A DNA stretch of 7,644 bases from Cyclobacteriaceae bacterium (GTDB lineage Bacteria > Bacteroidota > Bacteroidia > Cytophagales > Cyclobacteriaceae), in the NCBI GenBank assembly GCA_030589835.1, contig JAUUZS010000190.1, forward strand, positions 1 to 7,644, written 5' to 3'. How positions within the stretch are numbered: position 1 is the first letter of the stretch; each line of letters opens with the position of its first letter. This document shows positions 1 through 5,497 of the stretch, piece by piece. The translations under genes and the position numbers were made by a program. The notes beneath the pieces were generated by a model, which saw only the letters and a program-made list of their open reading frames with translations, did not search any database and was not told where the DNA came from.

Positions 1-2
1 AG

Positions 3-71
3 GATGTGGGTTCATCAGCCTACTTGAGGGATCGTTTTAAAACTTTGGTATATCAGGCAGTTATTGATTAA
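3..71 (+). CDS. C-terminal tail of a gene entering from the left, unidentified
   Basis: An open frame runs from the left edge of the window and ends at TAA 69-71, giving 22 visible residues (beginning DVGSSAYLRDRF, ending YQAVID). The composition looks protein-like, but the piece is too short to assign to a family. The call rests only on an open frame at the edge on the same strand as everything downstream. A chance open frame of this length is quite possible. Confidence 0.3.
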   Translation, partial: DVGSSAYLRDRFKTLVYQAVID

Positions 72-88
72 AAAATGAACATTTTCCC

Positions 89-313
89 ATGAGTAATGAA
101 TATGTATTGATCACATCTGAGGCACTAATTGAATCCTTAGAAATATTGATTCCCGAATTGGGATTAAAAAATTAACTATCACAATATGACATCTTTGCAA
201 AAGATCTTGATGTATTGAATGATGGCACCCTGAAGCAAGCAAGGCTGCTATTTTACAACATCAGAACGATGAATCGAAACGACATCAATCAGGTATTCCA
301 ATCCATTTTATAA
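89..313 (+). pseudogene. Short reading frame broken by an in-frame TAA; unidentified
   Basis: From ATG 89 the frame reads 28 codons (MSNEYVLITSEALIES...) to TAA 173-175. The same frame then stays open for another 45 codons (LSQYDIFAKDLDVLND... ending QVFQSIL) to TAA 311-313. Both halves look like ordinary soluble, mildly acidic protein, with hydrophobic residues at helix-like spacing. Joined, they would give a protein of about 74 residues whose stop lies 11 nt before the IclR start, as in an operon. One substitution in a sense codon such as CAA, GAA or AAA would explain the interruption. It could be a decayed gene, a sequencing error, a programmed readthrough, or merely chance open sequence. 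I do not recognise the family. Confidence 0.3.
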
Positions 314-324
314 GATTATTTTAA

Positions 325-1107
325 ATGTCTGAGCCAGAAAACAACAAAGATTTTTTAAAGACCCTCGCAAGAGGTCTTTCAGTAATCAAATCATTTGATA
401 AGGAGAATTTGAAAATGAGGCTAAGTGAAGTGGCTCAAAAAAATAATATGAGCAGGGCCTCGGCGAGACGGTTTTTACTCACTTTGCAAAGCCTGGGTTA
501 TATTATTAAAGACGGTGACCAATTTTGCCTCTCTGCAAAAATACTTGAGCTTGGCCACCAATACCTGAGCAATCTGGATTTTATTGAGGTGATTCTGCCA
601 TTAATGAGGGAGGTAAGTCGTGAACTGGGCAAGGCCTGTTCTGCGGCGGTGCTTGATGGCAATGACATCGTATACATCGCACGGATCCCATCACAACATC
701 AAATCCTCACAGTAAACCTTAATGTGGGATCAAGGTTGCCTGCGTATTGCACCTCGATGGGAAGGGTATTGCTGGCAAAGCTATCTGACACAGAATTAGA
801 AAATTTCCTGAAACAATCCGTGCTGAAAGCGTACACCAGCAAAACGATCACGGACCCTTCCCAGCTCATAAAAGCAATCCGACAGGCCAAGACAGATACA
901 TACTCTTTTGTAGATCAGGAATTGGAAGAAAGTCTCCGTTCCCTTTCCATCCCGGTCCATAATCGAAATGGAAAGGTAGTTTGTGCCATCAACGTCGGTA
1001 TGCCTGTGGGGCAGGTTGAAGTGGAACAGATCATTTCAGATTATTTACCGGTGTTGAAGCGGGCAGCGGAAAAAGCAGAACTTGCGCTTGCTCATCATCA
1101 TGTATAA
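325..1107 (+). CDS. IclR-family transcriptional regulator (PcaR/PcaU/PobR-like)
   Basis: A 260-residue DNA-binding regulator, close to the usual IclR-family length of about 250-280. The N-terminal winged helix-turn-helix covers roughly residues 12-82. It includes ARGLSVIKSF (15-24), the recognition-helix region MSRASARRFLLTLQSLGY (42-59), and the wing and following LELGHQYL (74-81). This arrangement resembles the PcaR/PcaU/PobR subgroup, which controls aromatic-acid degradation. The C-terminal effector domain (about 88-255) carries the typical GSRLPAYCTSMGRVLLA (135-151) and the DQELEESLRSLSIPV segment (197-211) that helps form the ligand pocket. Family members bind operators as dimers or tetramers and respond to small organic acids or sugars. 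The ligand here cannot be read from sequence, and no aromatic-degradation gene lies in the window. ATG 325 is the first start of the frame and gives a normal N-terminus; no Shine-Dalgarno sequence is evident. The short broken frame ends 11 nt upstream, and a large palindrome starts 9 nt after the stop. Confidence 0.92.
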   Translation: MSEPENNKDFLKTLARGLSVIKSFDKENLKMRLSEVAQKNNMSRASARRFLLTLQSLGYIIKDGDQFCLSAKILELGHQYLSNLDFIEVILPLMREVSRELGKACSAAVLDGNDIVYIARIPSQHQILTVNLNVGSRLPAYCTSMGRVLLAKLSDTELENFLKQSVLKAYTSKTITDPSQLIKAIRQAKTDTYSFVDQELEESLRSLSIPVHNRNGKVVCAINVGMPVGQVEVEQIISDYLPVLKRAAEKAELALAHHHV

Positions 1108-1116
1108 AGAATTGAA

Positions 1117-1262
1117 TAGAGTCTGTCCATAATGTCCGATCTCTGCGTTATGCTTGTTTCTAAAAAACTCATTTACAAACGTAAACTCCGTTTTTTTTAG
1201 AAACTTCGCAAGCCTTGATCTCGAACATTCTGAACAAACTCTGACTTTATAGACGGACTCTA
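1117..1262. repeat. 146-bp imperfect palindrome, MITE/REP-like element
   Basis: The outer arms TAGAGTCTGTCCATAA (1117-1132) and TTATAGACGGACTCTA (1247-1262) are inverted repeats matching at 14 of 16 positions. Inside them GTTTCTAAAAAAC (1156-1168) pairs with the A/T-rich arm at 1190-1204. At the centre TTTAC and GTAAA flank an AAAC loop (1172-1185). Parts of 1131-1155 also match the complement of 1208-1229. The whole stretch could fold into one long cruciform or hairpin on either strand. TA dinucleotides at both tips fit the target duplication of some MITEs, although here they are also part of the palindrome. No open frame spans it. It may end transcription of the IclR gene. That it is dispersed is an inference from structure alone. 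Confidence 0.7.
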
Positions 1263-1601
1263 ATTAGCACCTTCATTTAACATTTTTTGACTTGAAGTAA
1301 ATTCTTCATTTATCAATATTTTTCACTGATTGCCAGATGTTTGTATTGACATAAATCAAATCTTCCTATTGGATGGCTATCTATTTTAATAAATTTCCAA
1401 CAATCAAATACCTCTCCCTATCTCTCTACTTTGCTATCCAGAATCTACCTATTTTCTCATTTAAGTTTGTATTTATAGCGAATTTATGTTTTGGAAGAAC
1501 CCATACTGTTTCCCCAAAAACTAATTCAAGTATTTCACTTCCACTTTATTCTATTTGACTATTTTTGTGCTTCCTATTTGAATACAAAAATAAAAGATCA
1601 A
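1263..1601. other. AT-rich non-coding leader upstream of pgi
   Basis: About 340 bp between the palindrome and the pgi start. The + strand is pyrimidine-rich around 1400-1550. A 61-codon open frame here (1373-1558) is Phe/Ile/Leu-rich and low in complexity, with no recognisable domain, so I treat it as chance. GAAGTAAATTCTTC near 1295-1308 is a small inverted repeat. The only other signal is the promoter-like set of words just before pgi. I see no tRNA, riboswitch or mobile gene. Confidence 0.5.
1554..1580 (+). promoter_or_regulatory. Possible Bacteroidota-type promoter for pgi
   Basis: TTTG at 1554-1557 is followed after 17 nt by TATTTG (1575-1580), close to the known Bacteroidota TTTG / TAnnTTTG pattern but one base short in the -7 box. 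An exact TAnnTTTG word, TATTTTTG, lies at 1560-1567 but lacks a clear TTTG at the right distance upstream. Either would give a short leader before ATG 1602. In AT-rich DNA such words arise by chance, so this is only a candidate. Confidence 0.3.
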
Positions 1602-3254
1602 ATGTTAGAAAATATTAACCCCACTCATACACAAGCATGGGAAAAGCTTGAAGCGCATTTCGATAAAGCCATAGATTTTGATTTGAACGTATTATTTCAA
1701 AATGATGCCAATCGCTTCACGAAGTTTTCACTGAAATTTCAGGATATTCTCATTGATTATTCCAAAAACCTAATTAATGAAGAAACCCAGGAGCTGCTGC
1801 TGAATTTGGCAAAAGAAATGAAATTGACTGAGGCGATTGAGGCATGCTTTACAGGTGACAAAATCAATCAAACTGAAGATCGATCAGTATTGCATACCGC
1901 ACTTCGAAACACATCTGACCGGAAAGTGATTGTGGATGGAAAGGATGTAATGCCTGAGGTCCGGGACGTTTTACAAAAAATGAAATCGTTCTCTGAACAA
2001 ATTATATCAGGAGAATGGAAAGGATATACGGGAAAGCCAATTTCTGATATTGTAAACATAGGAATAGGCGGATCAGATCTTGGGCCACTGATGGTCACAG
2101 AAGCGCTTAAACCTTATAAAAAAGAAAACATCAACGCTCATTTTGTCTCGAACGTAGATGGCACCCATATCGCAGAAACGCTGAAAGGCTTAAACCCGGA
2201 AACCACTTTATTTTTTGTAGCTTCTAAAACCTTCACTACCCAGGAGACCATGACCAACGCTTTTACTGCACGAGACTGGTTTTTGAAAGTCGCTAAAGAT
2301 AAAGAGCACATCAAGATGCATTTTGCTGCCTTATCAACAAACCAGGAAGCCGTTGTGACTTTTGGGATTGATTCGAATAACATGTTTGAATTCTGGAACT
2401 GGGTAGGCGGAAGATATTCCCTTTGGTCAGCCATCGGCCTTTCCATCGCCTGTACTATAGGTTACGATAATTATGAAAAATTACTGCTCGGCGCCCACAA
2501 CATGGATGAGCATTTCAGGACTACCCCTTTCGATGCAAACATCCCTGTGATCCTGGCATTAATAGGAATTTGGTATAATAATTTTTATGGCGCTGAAACG
2601 GAGGTTATTTTACCATACGATCAGTACCTTCATCGATTTCCTGCCTATTTCCAACAGGGAAATATGGAGAGCAACGGAAAACAGGTCGATCGGAACGGGC
2701 AAGGTGTTGACTATCAGACCGGGCCGATTATTTGGGGAGAGCCAGGCACCAACGGACAGCACGCTTTCTATCAATTGATACATCAGGGAACAAAACTTAT
2801 CCCTTGTGATTTTCTTGCCCCGGCAAATTCGCAAAATCCTATTGGTGACCATCACGCAAAACTGCTGGCAAATTTCTTTGCACAAACCGAGGCCTTGATG
2901 AAAGGCAAATCTGAGGATGCCGTGCGGGAAGAGTTAAAAGCTGCAAATAAAAGCGAGGATGAAATCGAATTTTTATTGCCTTTTAAAGTTTTTGAAGGGA
3001 ATATTCCTACGAATTCTATTTTATTTGATACCCTTACTCCGGAAGTATTGGGCAGTCTGATTGCCATGTATGAGCACAAAATTTTTGTGCAGGGCATCAT
3101 ATGGAATATTTTCAGTTTTGATCAGTGGGGGGTGGAATTAGGAAAGCAACTCGCCAATCAAATATTACCTGAGCTGGCAGATGACAAAGAAGTCTCCACG
3201 CATGATTCCTCAACAAACAGTTTGATCAATGCATATAAAGCCATGAGGAAATAG
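1602..3254 (+). CDS. pgi: Glucose-6-phosphate isomerase
   Basis: Cytosolic enzyme interconverting glucose 6-phosphate and fructose 6-phosphate in glycolysis and gluconeogenesis. The predicted 550-residue protein matches the long bacterial/eukaryotic family, of which E. coli Pgi (549 aa) is an example. Both classic signatures are present: [14 protein letters not shown] (266-279) and [18 protein letters not shown] (499-516). The phosphate-binding SIS-like motifs IGIGGSDLG (153-161) and SKTFTTQET (208-216) are also clear. By alignment to the family, the catalytic residues are R271, E356 in GNMESNGK, H387 in NGQHAFYQ, and K515. The frame is open 37 codons further upstream to ATG 1491, but that extension is Phe-rich, is not part of the family and would overlap the promoter-like words, so ATG 1602 ([16 protein letters not shown]) is chosen. 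No Shine-Dalgarno sequence is seen. Its product fructose 6-phosphate feeds transketolase reactions that make sedoheptulose 7-phosphate, the likely substrate of the GmhA enzyme downstream. Long gaps on both sides suggest it is transcribed alone. Confidence 0.98.
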   Translation: MLENINPTHTQAWEKLEAHFDKAIDFDLNVLFQNDANRFTKFSLKFQDILIDYSKNLINEETQELLLNLAKEMKLTEAIEACFTGDKINQTEDRSVLHTALRNTSDRKVIVDGKDVMPEVRDVLQKMKSFSEQIISGEWKGYTGKPISDIVNIGIGGSDLGPLMVTEALKPYKKENINAHFVSNVDGTHIAETLKGLNPETTLFFVASKTFTTQETMTNAFTARDWFLKVAKDKEHIKMHFAALSTNQEAVVTFGIDSNNMFEFWNWVGGRYSLWSAIGLSIACTIGYDNYEKLLLGAHNMDEHFRTTPFDANIPVILALIGIWYNNFYGAETEVILPYDQYLHRFPAYFQQGNMESNGKQVDRNGQGVDYQTGPIIWGEPGTNGQHAFYQLIHQGTKLIPCDFLAPANSQNPIGDHHAKLLANFFAQTEALMKGKSEDAVREELKAANKSEDEIEFLLPFKVFEGNIPTNSILFDTLTPEVLGSLIAMYEHKIFVQGIIWNIFSFDQWGVELGKQLANQILPELADDKEVSTHDSSTNSLINAYKAMRK

Positions 3255-3258
3255 TTGG

Positions 3259-3350
3259 CTCTGTGACCCTCTGTTATTTCTCTTGATCCTCTGTGGTTTA
3301 GATTTTTACCACAGAGAACAAAGGAGATTTTACACTGAGTTTACACAGAG
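3259..3350. repeat. 92-bp CTCTGTG/CACAGAG palindrome after pgi
   Basis: A perfect inner stem CTCTGTGGT (3289-3297) / ACCACAGAG (3308-3316) has a 10-nt AT-rich loop. An outer pair CTCTGTG (3259-3265) / CACAGAG (3344-3350) closes the structure. Extra CTCTG and CTCTT words lie on the left side and AAAGGAG on the right, so the element is built from repeated CTCTG(T) units facing each other. It starts 5 nt after the pgi stop and could serve as a bidirectional terminator, although no T tract directly follows the inner stem. Its layered form suggests a dispersed intergenic repeat; copy number cannot be judged from this window. Confidence 0.6.
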
Positions 3351-3627
3351 AAAAAAACGTAAACCACACAATATCAACACAATATATATTTTTTCTACAG
3401 GGAAGAAACTTATGTCAATTTGTATTGCCAATCCACAAAATTGTTGATTTGTCTGAGTTAAATTAATTTCTTTTCCTCCCTAAAATTACTGCCTAGATTT
3501 TTCATATTTTTATAGCCTGATTGAGCCTTTAGATGGTAATACTATAAATACTTTTAGCTTAACTGATTTTTAGCTGAGTTTAATTAGTTTATAAACAACC
3601 AAATTAAAAAACAATACAGCCACATTC
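3351..3627. other. AT-rich non-coding stretch before the 343-aa gene
   Basis: About 280 bp without a credible open frame. It contains TTAGCTTAACTG and a near copy, TTAGCTGAGTTTAA, around 3554-3585, and is strongly AT-rich just before the start codon. Apart from the weak promoter candidate at 3419-3451 I see no recognisable RNA gene, attachment site or operator. Confidence 0.45.
3419..3451 (+). promoter_or_regulatory. Weak promoter candidate for the three-gene cluster
   Basis: TTTG (3419-3422) is followed after 21 nt by TTGATTTG (3444-3451), one mismatch from the Bacteroidota -7 word TAnnTTTG. The spacing is within the accepted range. It would leave a 5' leader of roughly 170 nt before ATG 3628. 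The match is imperfect and chance occurrence is likely in this composition. Confidence 0.25.
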
Positions 3628-4659
3628 ATGGAATACAAGGGAAGACACAAGATATTTGATGCTACAAAAATTAAAACCTACCCGATTAGCCAGCGGGACA
3701 ATAAGGTACAACTTGAAGATCTATTAGACCCAAAGCAAGTTGCTTCAAACGATTACAACGTTTTGCCTGAAGTAGACGAAAACCTACGCTTACTCGCCAA
3801 AGAAGTGATCCGTCACCGCAATGAAAAGCTACCAATTATTCTTTTTACAGGCGCTCATTTAATAAAAAATGGGCTTGGATTGCTACTTGCCGACTTGGTT
3901 GATCGAGATATTTTCACTTGTGTTGGAGGGAATATGGCGACCTCTATCCATGACTTTGAATTGGCCATGATCGGGCAAACGAGCGAATATGTTCCCAAGG
4001 CCTTGGAAAAAGGGCAATTTGGCATGGCTTATGAATTTGCATATATCAATACGGCGATGAACCTGGGCCACAGCCTGCTATTAGGTTTAGGCGAGTCTTT
4101 AGGCAAAACCATTATGGATGAAACCTTCAGAGGCAAAGTTCTGGCTAAAGTTTGGAAAGAAGGATCGCCAGATCAATTTCTTCATCCAGACAAAAGCGTA
4201 TTAGCCACTTGTTACAAAAAGAACATTCCGTTCACCATTCATGTGGGAATTGGTACCGATGTCACGGATCAGCATGTTTCATTTGACGGCGCAGCAAAAG
4301 GCGCCTGTTCCGGCAGGGATTTTCTGATTTACACCAATGAAATCGCAAAGCTTTCTGAAGGAGGCATGGTATTAAATATCGGCAGTGCTGTCACCGGCCC
4401 TGAAGTATTTCTGAAAGCCGCATCCATGACAGGAAATATTGGCAAGGTGCCTAAAGGAATTGTTACAGCAGATTTTGACATCAGGCCATTTCACCGATCA
4501 CATATAACAAACGAGTCTGAGACAGGATATTATTACCGCGATCAAAAAAGCATTGTCGTTCGGGTGCCGGAAGCCTACGGTGGAAAGGGATATTATGTAG
4601 AAGGAAATCAAAAGCAAACCTTTCCCCTTTTCTATAAATATGTTACTGAGTTATTGTAG
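3628..4659 (+). CDS. Uncharacterised 343-aa protein, possibly deoxyhypusine-synthase-like fold
   Basis: I cannot name a function. The protein is soluble, with no signal peptide or membrane segment. Gly-rich motifs lie where a Rossmann-like NAD-binding fold would place loops: FTGAHLIKNGLG (73-84), CVGGNMATSIHDFELAM (98-114), HVGIGTDVTDQHVSFDG (205-221) with KGACSGRDF (224-232), and GGMVLNIGSAVTGPEVFLKA (245-264). Their order and spacing recall deoxyhypusine synthase, where a GG...D element, an xPxxxDGSxGD-like segment and a late GGG loop bind NAD. The catalytic-lysine motif of true deoxyhypusine synthases (GGxxKHH) is absent, and bacteria generally lack the eIF5A partner, so that reaction is unlikely. 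Conserved-looking His, Asp and Cys residues (H108, D109, H205, D214, H216, C227) could bind a metal or ligand. The neighbours downstream are a phosphoheptose isomerase and a kinase-phosphatase fusion, so a sugar-phosphate role is a reasonable guess. ATG 3628 starts the frame without a Shine-Dalgarno sequence. The fold call is inference (about 0.4); that the gene is real is near certain. Confidence 0.85.
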   Translation: MEYKGRHKIFDATKIKTYPISQRDNKVQLEDLLDPKQVASNDYNVLPEVDENLRLLAKEVIRHRNEKLPIILFTGAHLIKNGLGLLLADLVDRDIFTCVGGNMATSIHDFELAMIGQTSEYVPKALEKGQFGMAYEFAYINTAMNLGHSLLLGLGESLGKTIMDETFRGKVLAKVWKEGSPDQFLHPDKSVLATCYKKNIPFTIHVGIGTDVTDQHVSFDGAAKGACSGRDFLIYTNEIAKLSEGGMVLNIGSAVTGPEVFLKAASMTGNIGKVPKGIVTADFDIRPFHRSHITNESETGYYYRDQKSIVVRVPEAYGGKGYYVEGNQKQTFPLFYKYVTELL

Positions 4660-4686
4660 AAGAGATTGAAGAGAGATTGAAAATGA

Positions 4687-4804
4687 AGATTGAATAAAGG
4701 AGATTGATAGAGATTGAATAAAGGAGATTGATAGAGATTGAATAAAGGAGATTGATAGAGATTGATAAAGAAGATTGATAGAGATTGATAAAGAAGATTG
4801 AAAA
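4687..4804. repeat. 24-bp tandem repeat array between the 343-aa gene and gmhA
   Basis: Five consecutive units: three identical 24-mers (AGATTGAATAAAGG followed by AGATTGATAG) at 4687-4710, 4711-4734 and 4735-4758, then two 23-bp variants at 4759-4781 and 4782-4804. Degenerate copies reach back to the stop codon of the upstream gene, so GATTGA occurs 12 times between 4664 and 4801, mostly with alternating 10- and 13/14-bp spacing. The + strand has no C in the array and is about three-quarters purine. Every + frame meets stops. On the - strand the repeat stays open and encodes Leu-Tyr-Gln-Ser-like repeats, which I regard as an artefact. The first three units each contain AAAGGAG, a Shine-Dalgarno-like word, but all lie far from ATG 4827. 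Identical units suggest recent expansion by replication slippage. Confidence 0.92.
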
Positions 4805-4826
4805 GAAAATAAGACATTAATACAAT

Positions 4827-5390
4827 ATGAAAGATACAATAATTGCAAATATTAAAGCACATAAAAGTACCGTTGAGCACTTCGAACAGAACAGCATTGA
4901 AGTAGTGGAAGAAATTGCTGCATTGGTACAAAACACCTTTTCAACTGGCAACCAGATATTCCTTTGCGGAAATGGTGGTTCCATGGCTGACTGCCAGCAC
5001 ATCGCCGGTGAATTTGTCGGCAAATTCCGTAAGGTAAGAAAACCTCTTCCTGCCATTGCCCTATCTACAGATCCTTCATTAACAACCTGCATCGGAAACG
5101 ATTTTTCTTTTGAAGATATTTTCTCAAGACAAATTGAAGCGCTTGGAAAAGAAAATGATGTATTGTGGGCCTTTTCTACCAGTGGCACCTCCGGTAATGT
5201 ACTTGCAGCGGTAAAAATGGCTAAGGAAAAAGGGCTTAAGGTTATCGGATTCACCGGAAAAACAAATACTCCATTAGAAGAACTCTCTGACGTTTGTCTC
5301 TGTGCCAATTCAGATAAAACCAATCACAGCCAGGAGGTTCATGAACTGGCCTATCACATCATTTGTGAATTGATTGACCAAAACTATTAG
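4827..5390 (+). CDS. gmhA: Sedoheptulose-7-phosphate isomerase (phosphoheptose isomerase, SIS domain)
   Basis: Cytosolic SIS-domain enzyme, 187 residues (E. coli GmhA has 192). The family converts sedoheptulose 7-phosphate to D-glycero-D-manno-heptose 7-phosphate, the first step of the ADP- and GDP-heptose pathways for lipopolysaccharide, capsule and S-layer glycans. Visible motifs are LCGNGGSMADCQHIAGEF (46-63), the PAIALSTDPSLTTCIGND segment (75-92), the phosphate-binding STSGTSGN (117-124), and HSQEVHELAYHIICELI (167-183). The metal and catalytic ligands known from E. coli GmhA (H61, E65, Q172, H180) line up with H58, E62, Q169 and H177, which separates it from DiaA and from glucosamine-phosphate SIS proteins. 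ATG 4827 gives the normal N-terminal helix and has no Shine-Dalgarno sequence directly upstream. The gene follows the tandem repeat array and precedes the kinase-phosphatase fusion, which supplies the activities that would act on its product. Confidence 0.93.
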   Translation: MKDTIIANIKAHKSTVEHFEQNSIEVVEEIAALVQNTFSTGNQIFLCGNGGSMADCQHIAGEFVGKFRKVRKPLPAIALSTDPSLTTCIGNDFSFEDIFSRQIEALGKENDVLWAFSTSGTSGNVLAAVKMAKEKGLKVIGFTGKTNTPLEELSDVCLCANSDKTNHSQEVHELAYHIICELIDQNY

Positions 5391-5460
5391 TATTTGTTAT
5401 TCATGAAATTCTTTACACTCTAGGAAATTACTAACTCATTAACAATATCAATAATTAATT

Positions 5461-5475
5461 CCTGCATGATGCAGG
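5461..5475. promoter_or_regulatory. Perfect 15-nt palindrome in the leader of the kinase-phosphatase gene
   Basis: CCTGCATGATGCAGG has arms CCTGCA and TGCAGG around TGA. It lies in the 107-bp gap after gmhA and ends 22 nt before ATG 5498. ATTAAT words on both sides (within 5454-5459 and 5481-5486) give partial extra symmetry, and TTTTT (5486-5490) follows. It could be an operator for a dimeric regulator, a weak terminator after gmhA, or a leader hairpin affecting translation of the fusion gene. The sequence alone does not decide between these. Confidence 0.5.
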
Positions 5476-5497
5476 TTAGGATTAATTTTTAGACATT

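Noticed and set aside
1373..1558. 61-codon hydrophobic open frame before pgi
   Set aside because: Low-complexity Phe/Ile/Leu/Ser composition, no start signal, no recognisable domain; likely chance in AT-rich DNA.
1491..1601. Upstream in-frame ATG that would extend pgi by 37 residues
   Set aside because: The extension is Phe/Ile-rich, absent from the family, and overlaps promoter-like words; ATG 1602 gives the standard 550-residue length.
3628..4659. Genuine deoxyhypusine synthase
   Set aside because: The catalytic lysine motif is missing and the gene context is sugar-phosphate metabolism.
4660..4804. CRISPR array
   Set aside because: The units are directly adjacent with no unique spacers, and no cas gene is present.
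4632..4931. Minus-strand frames with repeated Leu-Tyr-Gln-Ser-like units
   Set aside because: They are the reverse reading of the 24-bp repeat array and overlap the ends of two clear + strand genes.
4827..5390. DiaA or N-acetylmuramate-phosphate-type SIS protein
   Set aside because: The four GmhA ligand positions (H58, E62, Q169, H177) are all kept and the length matches GmhA.
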